Source: Bacteroidaceae bacterium (GTDB lineage Bacteria > Bacteroidota > Bacteroidia > Bacteroidales > Bacteroidaceae). Taken from it: a DNA stretch of 53,431 bases. Under the pieces are notes generated by a model that saw only the letters and a program-made list of their open reading frames with translations, ran no database searches and was not told the DNA's origin. Below are positions 36,968-45,865 of this stretch, one piece after another. Where the stretch lies: the NCBI GenBank assembly GCA_024693505.1, contig JAILKU010000158.1, positions 1 to 53,431 on the forward strand, in the 5' to 3' direction. The number at the start of each line of letters is the position of its first letter. Within the stretch, counting starts at the first letter, position 1. The translations under genes and the position numbers were made by a program.

Positions 36968-39538
36968 TTAGGCGTTGCCGAAGGTCAGTCGCTTTTCTTC
37001 GGCCTTGACTACGATAGGTCTCTGCCGGTCTATGCCGCTGCCCAGCAGGGCCTTGCTGAGGTCGTTGAGCAGCAGTCGCTGGATGGCACGCTTGACGGGT
37101 CGTGCACCGAAGTCGGGGTCGTAGCCCTCCTCGGCCAGCAGTTCCACTGCCGAGTCCTCCACCTGCAGGGTGATGCCGTTCTGCTGGAGCATCTTCCTGA
37201 CACCGTCGAGCTGCAGCCGTACCACCTGCTTGATCTCGCCGTAGGTGAGGGGGTGGAAGACGACGGTCTCGTCTATTCGGTTCAGGAACTCGGGCCGTAT
37301 GGTCTTCTTCAGCAGGTCGAGCACCTGCCGGCGGGTGCGCTCGAAGTCCTCGGGCGTCTTGGCATCCTGGAAGAGCTGGCTGCCCAAGTTACTGGTCATG
37401 ATGATGATGGTGTTCTTGAAGTTGACGGTGCGTCCCTTCGAGTCGGTGAGGCGTCCGTCGTCGAGCACCTGCAGCAGGGTGTTGGAGACATCGGGGTGGG
37501 CCTTCCCTATCTCAGCGAGGAGGACTACCTGGTAGGGCTTTCTCCTGACGGCCTCTGTGAGCTGTCCGCCCTCGTCGTAGCCGACGTATCCTGGAGGGGC
37601 TCCGATCAGACGCGTCACGCTGAACTTCTCCTGGTACTCGCTCATGTCGATTCGGGTCATCATCGTCTCGTCGTCGAAGAGGTAGTCGGCCAGCGCCTTG
37701 GCCAGCTCTGTCTTACCGACACCGGTGGTACCCAGGAAGATGAAGGAACCGATGGGCCGCTTGGGGTCCTGCAGACCTGCCCGGCTGCGTCGTACGGCGT
37801 TGCTGACGGCCTCGATGGCCTCGTCCTGACCGATAACGCGGCGGTGCAGCTCTTCCTCCAGGTGGAGCAGCTTCTCTCGCTCGCTCTGCATCATCTTGCT
37901 CACGGGAATGCCCGTCCAGCGCGATACGACGTCGGCGATGTCGTCTGCCGTCACTTCCTCCTTCACCATTGCCTCGGCACCCTGGGCCTGCTTCAGCTGC
38001 TCCTGAATCTTCTGAATCTCGGATTCCAGCTCCTGCAGCTTGCCGTAGCGTATCTCTGCCACTCGGCCGTAGTTTCCTTCGCGCTCGGCCCGCTCGGCCT
38101 CGAACTTCAGTTGCTCTATCTGCTGCTTGTTCTGCTGTATGCGGTTCACGAGCTCCTTCTCGCCCTGCCACTTGGCCTTGAAGGCGTTCACCTCCTCCTG
38201 CAGCTCGGCTATCTCGCGGTTCAGGCCTTCCAGCTTCTCGCTGTCGCCCTCGCGCTTGATGGCTTCGCGCTCTATCTCCAGCTGTTTCAGCCGGCGGGTG
38301 GTCTCATCGAGTTCCTCGGGCACGCTGTCGCGTTCCATACGCAACTTGGCGGCTGCCTCGTCCATCAGGTCGATGGCCTTGTCGGGCAAGAAGCGTTCGG
38401 TGATGTACCGGGCCGAGAGCTCGACGGCGGCGATGATGGCATCGTCCTGGATACGCACCTTGTGGTGGTTCTCGTAGCGCTCCTTCAGTCCGCGCAGGAT
38501 GCTGATGCTGGAGAGGGTGTCGGGCTCATCCACCATGACGGTCTGGAAGCGTCGCTCCAGGGCCTTGTCCTTCTCGAAGTACTTCTGGTACTCGTCCAGT
38601 GTGGTGGCGCCGATGCTGCGCAGTTCGCCTCGGGCCAGTGCGGGCTTCAGGATGTTTGCGGCATCCATTGCGCCCTCGCTCTTGCCGGCTCCCACCAGGG
38701 TGTGTATCTCATCGATGAAGAGGATGATGCGCCCCTCGCTCTTGGTGACCTCGTTCACGACGCTCTTCAGTCTCTCCTCGAACTCGCCCTTGTACTTGGC
38801 ACCGGCTATCAGGGCACCCATGTCCAGGCTGTAGAGCTGTTTCTGCTTCAGGTTCTCGGGCACGTCGCCGCGCAGGATACGGTGGGCCAGACCCTCTACG
38901 ATGGCGGTCTTACCCGTACCGGGCTCGCCGATCAGGATGGGGTTGTTCTTGGTGCGTCGCGACAGTATCTGCAGTACGCGCCGTATCTCGTCGTCTCGCC
39001 CGATGACGGGGTCGAGCTTTCCGGCACGGGCTTCATCGACCAGGTTGCGGGCATACTTCGAGAGACTCTGGTAGGTGTCCTCGCTCGACTGCGACTTCAC
39101 CTTCTCGCCGCCGCGCAGTTCCTCTACGGCCTTGCGCAGTTCCTTCTCATTCATGCCCATGTCCTTCAACATCTTGGCGGCAGTGCAGTTCACACTTAGT
39201 ATGGCTTGCAGGATGTGTTCCAGCGAGACATACTCGTCGCCGTTCTTCTGGGCCAGGTCTTCGGCCTTCATCAATACTTCGTTGGCTTCGCGGCTCAGGT
39301 AGGGCTCTCCGCCCTGCACCTTTGGCAGGCTGCCTATCTGTGCATCCACGGCCTGCTGGATGAGGGTGGGGTTCATGCCCAGTTTCTGGAAGATGAACTG
39401 TATCACTTGCTCGCCCACCTTGAGCACGCCGCTCAGCAGGTGCTCGGGTTCCACGGCCTGCTGTCCTTGCCGCTGTACGCGGTTGACCGCCTCTTGTACG
39501 GCCTCCTGCGCCTTGATGGTAAATTTGTTCAGATTCAT
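36968..39538 (-). CDS. clpB: ATP-dependent disaggregase ClpB, altered second Walker B
   Basis: 856 residues, standard length. N-domain 1-145, AAA1 with Walker A GEPGTGKT (204-211) and Walker B FIDEIHT (Asp276-Glu277), coiled-coil M domain about 400-530, AAA2 with Walker A GTTGVGKT (603-610), pore loop GYVGYDEGG, and FLNRIDE near the sensor and arginine finger. It rescues aggregated proteins together with DnaK in the cytoplasm. The odd point is AAA2 Walker B: the expected LLDEIEKAHPDVFN reads [14 protein letters not shown], with Ala675 for the magnesium-binding Asp, Gly678 for Glu and Ser685 for Phe. The codons are GCT, GGG and TCC, each one base from the usual residue. The leader holds a hairpin at 39579-39625. 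Otherwise the gene looks intact. Confidence 0.96.
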   Translation of the reverse strand: MNLNKFTIKAQEAVQEAVNRVQRQGQQAVEPEHLLSGVLKVGEQVIQFIFQKLGMNPTLIQQAVDAQIGSLPKVQGGEPYLSREANEVLMKAEDLAQKNGDEYVSLEHILQAILSVNCTAAKMLKDMGMNEKELRKAVEELRGGEKVKSQSSEDTYQSLSKYARNLVDEARAGKLDPVIGRDDEIRRVLQILSRRTKNNPILIGEPGTGKTAIVEGLAHRILRGDVPENLKQKQLYSLDMGALIAGAKYKGEFEERLKSVVNEVTKSEGRIILFIDEIHTLVGAGKSEGAMDAANILKPALARGELRSIGATTLDEYQKYFEKDKALERRFQTVMVDEPDTLSSISILRGLKERYENHHKVRIQDDAIIAAVELSARYITERFLPDKAIDLMDEAAAKLRMERDSVPEELDETTRRLKQLEIEREAIKREGDSEKLEGLNREIAELQEEVNAFKAKWQGEKELVNRIQQNKQQIEQLKFEAERAEREGNYGRVAEIRYGKLQELESEIQKIQEQLKQAQGAEAMVKEEVTADDIADVVSRWTGIPVSKMMQSEREKLLHLEEELHRRVIGQDEAIEAVSNAVRRSRAGLQDPKRPIGSFIFLGTTGVGKTELAKALADYLFDDETMMTRIDMSEYQEKFSVTRLIGAPPGYVGYDEGGQLTEAVRRKPYQVVLLAEIGKAHPDVSNTLLQVLDDGRLTDSKGRTVNFKNTIIIMTSNLGSQLFQDAKTPEDFERTRRQVLDLLKKTIRPEFLNRIDETVVFHPLTYGEIKQVVRLQLDGVRKMLQQNGITLQVEDSAVELLAEEGYDPDFGARPVKRAIQRLLLNDLSKALLGSGIDRQRPIVVKAEEKRLTFGNA

Positions 39539-39578
39539 AGATTGTTCTCCTTTCTTTGTTTCTATTATCAGTTACGGT

Positions 39579-39625
39579 GGTGAGGCTTCCAGGCTTTCGG
39601 CTCTTCGCTTCAGCCGGACCTCACC
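39579..39625 (-). promoter_or_regulatory. Hairpin in the clpB leader
   Basis: GGTGAGG pairs with CCTCACC (39579-39585 and 39619-39625). Inside, CGGCT (39598-39602) pairs AGCCG (39612-39616) with an asymmetric internal loop. It lies 41 to 87 bases before the clpB ATG. A control of translation or RNA stability is possible; no terminator T-run follows. The rest of 39539-39741 shows no certain promoter. Confidence 0.4.
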
Positions 39626-39741
39626 TTCTTCTATAGCAAAAGGAGTGCAAACTGCTAAAAATCAGACACTCTGTCCTAAAAATGGCCAATATGGCATATC
39701 GTGCCCGAAGGTATCGCAACCTTTGTCTGTTCTTGCCGGAT

Positions 39742-42681
39742 CTATTCTATTTTGCCAAGCTTCTTGATCTGACTCTCCGTCAGGTCGCCGAGCCAGAACA
39801 AGATGCGGGAGAGGTGTACCTCGCTGTCCTCGCCGTCTTCGTCGATGAAGACGAAAAAGTATCCCGGATCTATCACGAAGCGCGAGCTGGCCGAGGTGCC
39901 GCCGGTCTTTGTCCCGTCCAGATAGGCCGTAGGGGCACCGTCTTTGACCACTAATGCGATGCGATGCCATTTATTGGCCCTCGTATAGCCGCCGTACCAT
40001 CCGCTGAGGCCGATGTTGTGGGCCTCGCCTTTGATGAAGACGTCGCCGTCGTTGCTGTTGTCCTTGCTGGTTTGGATGAGGGGCACCCACGAGTCGCTGG
40101 TGTAGAGCATGTCATAGACGATGGTGTAGGTCGAGATGCTTCCGCGCATGGGATGATTGATTCTCAGTCCTGAGTTCTTCGGTATCTTCAGGGCCTGCTG
40201 GTCAATGTCCGGTCCCGGTACGAAGTTCAGGCCTGCTTCCTCCGGCGTTTTGCGGACGACGACGTTGCCGCGCCCCGTTGTGGTAACTGGCTGCATCGTG
40301 AAGTCTGAGCCATTCACGCAGTTGGCAAGGGGGTTGTCGCTGTCGTTGAAGTCCCATTGTGCTGATGGGTTCCCCAGGATGTCCTCCCTCTGCGTTTGTA
40401 TGACGTTGATGCGGAGTGGGGTAACGTCTTTTTCGTCGGTCTTCACGGTGATGACGCCGGTGCGGGTATCGGGTTTTGGCAACGGGTCGCATCGGAAGGT
40501 GTATTTCAGATTGACGCCGATGCCTGGCGGTGCATCTTGGGGATGGATCCAGTCGGGGAGCTCGAACGTCGGATATGCCGAGCTGGTGATATACAGGTCG
40601 AAGCTGAGCTCGTCGTCGTACACCTCGACTTCGGGGGTGGATGTTTCCAGGACGGAGCCCTTGTGCTGCAATGCCTTCACCTCGCCTATGGTAAGCGGGC
40701 GATCCCAGTATGTCAGCTGTGCCACGTCGATGTCGGTGTATTCGCCGTCTTCATCGGCAAAGATCAGACAGTGCCCGTTGTGGATGCACCACTCGTCGCC
40801 CGTCATCTTGGCAACGGGTGCGCCGTCGAGATAGACGGTGCCGGCCTTGTCCTTGACCGAGAAAATGATGCGGTGCCATGTGTTGGCCTTCACTTGTCCG
40901 CCGTAGTTGGCGCCCCGGCCGACCTGCCCGCTGCGGTTGATAAAGAGGTTGGCGTCGTGATCATTATTATTATACGTCTGCAGGAGGGCGTGATATTTCG
41001 TGGCATCGGCTACCCGGACATACCAGAGGAGGGTGTAGGACGTGATGTTGCCCTTCACCGGCGTCACCATCTTGAACATGTCGCCGGCCTTCAGGGTGAC
41101 GGCCTTGTCGTCGCTGGCGGGGCCGCTGATGTGAGTCATCGTGATGTCCTGCAGCTTGTAGCTCTTGCTGCTGCACGTTCCCGTCTGTAGGAAATAGGGA
41201 GATCCGCTGACGGAGTTCTTCAGCAAGTCCTTGGCATCCTCGAAGTCCCACGATGCCGTCGGTTTCGGGCTTTCCGCCGGGGAAGTGGCCTTGACGTCGA
41301 CCTTCTTTTCGAGCGGACGCTCCGAGGCGTTGCCGTAGGCGTCGAGGGCTGTCACGACAACGGTGTATTGTCCGTCGGGCTGACCCGAGCAATCCAGGTT
41401 GATGGAAAGCTTCTTCGGTGTCTCACTGTTCAGGTAGGCGTAGGAGTAGAGGTGCCTGGAGGCGATCAACCGTCCGTAGGGGCTCTTGAGGCTGATCTTG
41501 TAGCGGAAGACATATTCCTCGTCATGGGCCTGTGGGAAAGTCACTTTCAGGGCTTCGCTCTCGATGTCATGGACGACGTCAGGCTCCGTGACGGAGCTGT
41601 CCCATTCGGGAGCGGGAAGTCCGGTACGGTAGGTCTGTCCGGGCGAGACGTCCTGGATGTCGCGGATGTCGGCGTACTTGAACCTTGAACCGTCATGAGG
41701 CGCCTCTATCAGCCAGCGGTTTGCGGCTCCGATCTCCTCGTCGCGGTAGGTGTCGTAGCGTTGTATGAGTACGTCGCCGTTCTTCTTGACCGAGACGATC
41801 AGTCCTTCGGTGATATTCGCGAAATAGCTGGGATGGATGCCCTCATCCACGGCGCCGGGCTCTATTTCGCCATATGTCGTACTGCCGGTATTTACTACGG
41901 TATAGTAATTCTGATAGGAGCTGTTGGGAGAGACGCCCTGATGGATGGAACGGGGGTCGGCTACTGGGAAATGGCTATGTCCCGCGAAGAGGATGATTTG
42001 CGGATAATCGTTCAGGATGGCGTTCAGCTCGCCGCTGCACCAGCTGCCTTCGCCGTTCCATGTGCCGTAGCAAGTGTTAGTTGGCGGAACGTGGGTGAAG
42101 ACGAAGATGGGCTTGCCCGGATATTCCTTGTCGGCCTTTTCGAGCCACGCCTTCAGCTGGTTGCGTACCGAGGTGATATAGGTCCGCCCCTCCAGGGAGG
42201 TGTTGCGCTGCGAAATGGTGATGAAGGGATAGCCGTTGATGTCGAGGAACTGCTCCGTGGGATAGTCCTTTCCGCCGTTGAGGGGCGCCAGACCTTTGGT
42301 GTAGTTGTTATATCCGTTGGCGTTGAAGTTGTCGTGTCCGGTTGCCATCATGAAGACTTTGCGCTCCACTCGGGTCATGAAGTTGTCATCGTTGCCGAAG
42401 ACCGAGACGAGCATCTTATACTGCTCCGGATCGCCGTTATTGGTGATGTCGCCCACGTCGAACAGGGCATCGAGCGGACCGTGGCTGCTCAGGTTCTTCA
42501 GGGCACGGGGCACCTTCGACATTGCTCCCTCGCCGGTATTGTTCTCGAAGTGCGTATCGCTGATGACGCCGAACTTCACCACTGTGTCGTCGTTCACATC
42601 CCTGGAACCCACGAACCACTGGGCCTTCACTGTGCATGTCAAGAGCACAGAAGCTAAGAAAAGGCAGATATTCTTCTTCAT
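39742..42681 (-). CDS. Secreted calcineurin-like phosphoesterase with two LamG-like domains
   Basis: 979 residues. Signal peptide 1-20. The metallophosphoesterase domain (about 33-320) has the metal motifs SDTHF (41-45), FDVGD (Asp78), THVPP and GHSHF. Then come an Ig-like segment (to about 465), a LamG/concanavalin-like domain (about 475-685) with NTWHRIIFSVKD and YLDGAPV, a BACON-like beta domain, and a second LamG-like domain (about 765-975) with NKWHRIALVVKD and YLDGTKT. The two lectin-like domains are related to each other. It probably hydrolyses a phosphoester at the surface while binding glycan; the substrate is unknown. It starts 13 bp after the stop of the gene at 42695, so the two form an operon. 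Confidence 0.88.
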   Translation of the reverse strand: MKKNICLFLASVLLTCTVKAQWFVGSRDVNDDTVVKFGVISDTHFENNTGEGAMSKVPRALKNLSSHGPLDALFDVGDITNNGDPEQYKMLVSVFGNDDNFMTRVERKVFMMATGHDNFNANGYNNYTKGLAPLNGGKDYPTEQFLDINGYPFITISQRNTSLEGRTYITSVRNQLKAWLEKADKEYPGKPIFVFTHVPPTNTCYGTWNGEGSWCSGELNAILNDYPQIILFAGHSHFPVADPRSIHQGVSPNSSYQNYYTVVNTGSTTYGEIEPGAVDEGIHPSYFANITEGLIVSVKKNGDVLIQRYDTYRDEEIGAANRWLIEAPHDGSRFKYADIRDIQDVSPGQTYRTGLPAPEWDSSVTEPDVVHDIESEALKVTFPQAHDEEYVFRYKISLKSPYGRLIASRHLYSYAYLNSETPKKLSINLDCSGQPDGQYTVVVTALDAYGNASERPLEKKVDVKATSPAESPKPTASWDFEDAKDLLKNSVSGSPYFLQTGTCSSKSYKLQDITMTHISGPASDDKAVTLKAGDMFKMVTPVKGNITSYTLLWYVRVADATKYHALLQTYNNNDHDANLFINRSGQVGRGANYGGQVKANTWHRIIFSVKDKAGTVYLDGAPVAKMTGDEWCIHNGHCLIFADEDGEYTDIDVAQLTYWDRPLTIGEVKALQHKGSVLETSTPEVEVYDDELSFDLYITSSAYPTFELPDWIHPQDAPPGIGVNLKYTFRCDPLPKPDTRTGVITVKTDEKDVTPLRINVIQTQREDILGNPSAQWDFNDSDNPLANCVNGSDFTMQPVTTTGRGNVVVRKTPEEAGLNFVPGPDIDQQALKIPKNSGLRINHPMRGSISTYTIVYDMLYTSDSWVPLIQTSKDNSNDGDVFIKGEAHNIGLSGWYGGYTRANKWHRIALVVKDGAPTAYLDGTKTGGTSASSRFVIDPGYFFVFIDEDGEDSEVHLSRILFWLGDLTESQIKKLGKIE

Positions 42682-42694
42682 AACTTACGATCAA

Positions 42695-43426
42695 TTACTG
42701 TTTTCCAATCATTACTTTTGTTGTTCGTCCGGCTACGGTCACCAGGTAAACCCCGGCGGGCAGTTGTGAGCCGCAGGGCACTTGTATGCCGTCTGCCCTC
42801 ATTATGGTATAGGGGACGCCGCCACTGACTTCGATGCGCCGGTTTCTGAGGTAGATGAGCGGCTTCTCGTCAGCCGGGGCCCCCTCCACGCCATTCGTCA
42901 CCTGTATCTTCTTGAATGTCCAGGCATAGGGTGTATCCTGTTCCGGAGTGACGTTGCCCGTGGCCTGCCCCTGCTGAGTTGCCGCCAAACCTCTGGATTG
43001 TCCGTCGCTTTCAGTGCCAACGAAGGCGTATTGTCCGCGTCCCAGGCCGGTGAGGACGAAGCCCTTGCCCTCGCTGGCGGAGCTGAGGAGTTGCGTCACC
43101 CTGTAAAGCTCTTCGGCGGCGGAGACGGGCTGCAATGCGTGGCCGGTATTTCGGTTGACCAGGTAAACCAGCTTCTGCGCATCGTCGGCATAGAGGAGAA
43201 GCCACTGCTGAGAGGCCAGGGACTCTTGGGGCGACTCGATGCCCACCGGGAATGAGGCGGAGGCAGCCGAGCAGTCGCTCATCACCATTCCCTTTGTCTC
43301 GGGGAAGGCCGAAACCACCTGATACCACACCTGATGCCCCGGATAGCTCACCTCGGGTTTCTGGGCAAGCGCCGTTCCCGCCCAGAGGAGGAGGGTAGTG
43401 GAAAGGAGTAATAGTTGTCTTGTCAT
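42695..43426 (-). CDS. Secreted protein with type IX-like C-terminal sorting domain
   Basis: 243 residues, function not recognised. Signal peptide ends LLWAGTALA-Q. The middle contains a beta-trefoil-like stretch (QWLLLYADD, YLVNRNTGHALQPV), hinting at sugar binding. The last 40 residues, with IEVSGGVPY, GVYLVTVAG and KVMIGKQ, resemble the type A C-terminal domain that directs proteins to the type IX secretion system. This tail differs from the GGKLRAK tail of the M60 protease and serpin. It has a well-formed promoter and is first in a two-gene operon with the phosphoesterase. Confidence 0.78.
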   Translation of the reverse strand: MTRQLLLLSTTLLLWAGTALAQKPEVSYPGHQVWYQVVSAFPETKGMVMSDCSAASASFPVGIESPQESLASQQWLLLYADDAQKLVYLVNRNTGHALQPVSAAEELYRVTQLLSSASEGKGFVLTGLGRGQYAFVGTESDGQSRGLAATQQGQATGNVTPEQDTPYAWTFKKIQVTNGVEGAPADEKPLIYLRNRRIEVSGGVPYTIMRADGIQVPCGSQLPAGVYLVTVAGRTTKVMIGKQ

Positions 43427-43461
43427 ATTTCCTGGAATTAGAATTCGTTTGTTTTACGCTG

Positions 43462-43491
43462 CAAATATACAATTATCATTTCAGAACCAAA
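43462..43491 (-). promoter_or_regulatory. Promoter of the secreted-protein/phosphoesterase operon
   Basis: Minus strand TTTG (43491-43488), 18-bp spacer and TATATTTG (43469-43462), a good Bacteroidota match, about 35 bp before the ATG at 43426. Confidence 0.68.
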
Positions 43492-43563
43492 AGCACTTGG
43501 CACTTTTTTTATGCTCAAATGTGCCCAGTTTGAATAATTCTGCGGCGTCAGACTTTTGCGCGA

Positions 43564-43666
43564 GGCGGGTTTTGCAAGATTTACACCCGGGTTTTGCAAG
43601 ATTTCCACCCGGGTTTTGTAAAATCTCTACCCGGGTTTTGCAAAATCTTTACCCGGGTCCTGCAAG
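43564..43666. repeat. 22-bp tandem array with CCCGGG core
   Basis: Four units with CCCGGG at exact 22-bp steps (43586, 43608, 43630, 43652) and a first unit with GGCGGG at 43564. Between cores is TTTTGCAAGATTT or a close variant. The last unit is partial. The period is not a multiple of three, so it is not coding. It lies between the promoter of one minus-strand operon and the 3' end of another. Confidence 0.95.
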
Positions 43667-43691
43667 TAGAATCAGTTGCTTTCATTCCAAA

Positions 43692-45854
43692 CTACTTTAT
43701 GTGTTCAAATCCTTTTCCCGTAATCTCGCGGTGGGTGATATAGTTTCGGTCCTTGGGCAGAGATTCGGGGGTGATGACGAAGCGGCGCCCGCCCTGCAGG
43801 TTCAGGGTGATGCGCTGGAAGCGCGGCTGGCTGAGCATATAGCGGTCGGAGGCGGGGCAGACGGGGTAGAAACCCATCGAGGAGAAGATGAACCACGAGG
43901 ACATCTGGCCGGAATCGTCGTTGCCCGACAGTCCTCCGGGCGTATCGTTGTACTCTGTGTCCAGGATGTAGTTCACCCAGCGGCGCGTCTTTTCGGGCCG
44001 GCCGATGAAGTCGTAGAGGTAGGCAATCTGGTGGCAGGGCTCGTTGCCGTGCCAGTAGCGCCCTTCGCTGAACATCGAATCGAGCTTGGCTTCGAAGACA
44101 TCGCGCCCGCCCATCGCCTCGGCCAGGCCCTCTACATTGTGCGGCACGAACCAGGTATAGTGGCAGACGGCTCCTTCTGTGATAAACGCCTTGCGCCGCA
44201 GGAAGTCCATGTTGTTCTCGAAACGGCCGTCGTCGTGTCGCCCGTCGCAATAGCCCGTCTTGGGGTTGATGACGTTGCGCCAGTTCTCGGAGCGCTTCAT
44301 CAGCATCTGATAGTCCTCTTCGTGCCCCAGGGCGCGGGCCATCTGGGCAATGGCATAGTCGTCGAAGGCGTATTCCAGGGTGCGCGAGGTCTGCTCCTGC
44401 TGGTGGAAGGCCTCGCGGACGGGGTCCTCCAGGGGGATGTAGCCGTACTTGATGTACGACTCCAGCGCGCGGCGCCCCATCCCGTTCTCGTAGTCCTTAG
44501 CCGAGGCGGGCGTCTCGAACGCGTTCTTCCGCATGCCTTCATAGGCCTTCTCGGCATCGAATCCGCGAATACCCTTGAGGTAGGCATCGGCCAGAACGAC
44601 GGCGCAGTGGTCGCCTATCATGGCAGCTGTATAGGAGTTCCAGTTGGGGAAGATGGGCAGCCAGCCGCCCTGTTCGTACTTCAGGACGAGCGACTGCATC
44701 ATATCGGCCGACATCTGGGGATAGAGTAGGGTGTAGAGCGGGTGAACGGCGCGGAAGGTGTCCCACGTCGTGAAGTCGCAGTAGTAGGGACGTGGATTTC
44801 CCTTAGGATGAATCGTGCTGCCATCTGCAAAGCGGGGGTAGGCACCGTCGGCATCGCTCATTTCATGGGGTGTGTACGAGGCGCGGTACATGGCGCCGTA
44901 GAACTGGTTCACACGAGCTGTATCGGGGTCTTCTATGTCGATGGCATGCAGCCGCTTTATCCAGGTTCGGGCCAGGGCGTCCTTCATCTTCTCGAAGGTC
45001 AGATTCTTTGCCTCGGCTTTATAGTTGCGCTCAGCTCCCTCCCTGCCGGTGAACGACGAGGCCGCCTTCAGGATGATGGGCTTGCCGGCCTTCCCCTGGA
45101 ACGTGAGCCAGGCACAAAGGCTGTCCTGTCCGCAGTCGAGAGGCGTATCTGTGTAGGTGAGCAGGAAGTGCCCTGCGAAGCCGGCGGGGTCTCCCCAGCC
45201 CTGATAGATGCGGTGAACGGGGTTGTAGCCGTAAACGGTCTTGCGCTCTGGCTCCATCTGGATGCCTCCCTCCTTCTCGTCGCTGTTCGACTCTATAACG
45301 ATATGTACAGGGCCGTCCTGCTCAGGCGTAATGCGGAAAATGGCAGCGTGACTGCTGGCCGTAAACTCTGTCAGCAAGTGCTCCTGAGGCAGGCGGACAG
45401 CATAGTAGTGCGGATGAGATACCTCGTCCTGATGGCTGAACGGTGTGGCGCGCTCCTTTGCACCCTTCCTCAGTCTTCCGCTCAGCGTAGCGATTGTGAA
45501 CGAGCCGTAGTCCTGTGTACAACCGCCGGTGGTCCAGTGGCTGCACCGGAAGCCCTGCAGGTGGGTGTCGGTATAGTAATACGGTGCCAGGCACTTTGCT
45601 TCGGTGTTCCTGGTTTGGGGCGTCCAGAAGTTCTGTCCGTTCGGCGACAGTACGGCCGGCATCGTCTGTCCGTGCTCCTCGGAACCCCGTCCGAAGAGTC
45701 CTGCCGTCTTGGTGTTGGCGGGCGCTGTACCCACCATAGTGTTCAGGGCGTACAGCTGGCGCAGGTGTTCGCTGTCGTGTTTGCTGTAATGCTTTGCCGG
45801 GAGTCCTGTCTGGCAGAAGATAGCGGCTGCAATGAAGATGACATTCCGTTTCAT
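43692..45854 (-). CDS. Glycoside hydrolase family 92 alpha-mannosidase (second copy)
   Basis: 720 residues from ATG 45854, which begins a signal peptide (KRNVIFIAAAIFCQTGLPA). An in-frame ATG 50 codons earlier would overlap the upstream gene and add non-conserved residues. GH92 motifs: MVGTAPANT near the start, FRCSHWTTGG, HGNEPCHQIAYLYDF and GNDDSGQMSSWF at about 644-655. It differs clearly from the GH92 at 31917 in the N-terminal domain (no FPGAATPFG motif), so it is not a recent duplicate and may act on another linkage. It is the last gene of the operon with oxidoreductase, tex and the propeller gene, starting 11 bp after the latter's stop. Confidence 0.92.
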   Translation of the reverse strand: MKRNVIFIAAAIFCQTGLPAKHYSKHDSEHLRQLYALNTMVGTAPANTKTAGLFGRGSEEHGQTMPAVLSPNGQNFWTPQTRNTEAKCLAPYYYTDTHLQGFRCSHWTTGGCTQDYGSFTIATLSGRLRKGAKERATPFSHQDEVSHPHYYAVRLPQEHLLTEFTASSHAAIFRITPEQDGPVHIVIESNSDEKEGGIQMEPERKTVYGYNPVHRIYQGWGDPAGFAGHFLLTYTDTPLDCGQDSLCAWLTFQGKAGKPIILKAASSFTGREGAERNYKAEAKNLTFEKMKDALARTWIKRLHAIDIEDPDTARVNQFYGAMYRASYTPHEMSDADGAYPRFADGSTIHPKGNPRPYYCDFTTWDTFRAVHPLYTLLYPQMSADMMQSLVLKYEQGGWLPIFPNWNSYTAAMIGDHCAVVLADAYLKGIRGFDAEKAYEGMRKNAFETPASAKDYENGMGRRALESYIKYGYIPLEDPVREAFHQQEQTSRTLEYAFDDYAIAQMARALGHEEDYQMLMKRSENWRNVINPKTGYCDGRHDDGRFENNMDFLRRKAFITEGAVCHYTWFVPHNVEGLAEAMGGRDVFEAKLDSMFSEGRYWHGNEPCHQIAYLYDFIGRPEKTRRWVNYILDTEYNDTPGGLSGNDDSGQMSSWFIFSSMGFYPVCPASDRYMLSQPRFQRITLNLQGGRRFVITPESLPKDRNYITHREITGKGFEHIK

Positions 45855-45865
45855 GATGTTTGGTG

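Noticed and set aside
43564..43666. 22-bp array considered as a CRISPR.
   Set aside because: Units are joined head to tail with no unique spacers, and no cas genes are present.
43398..44729. Plus-strand open frame running through the 22-bp array and the GH92 gene.
   Set aside because: It crosses non-coding repeats and is antisense to a clear GH92; no domain is recognisable.
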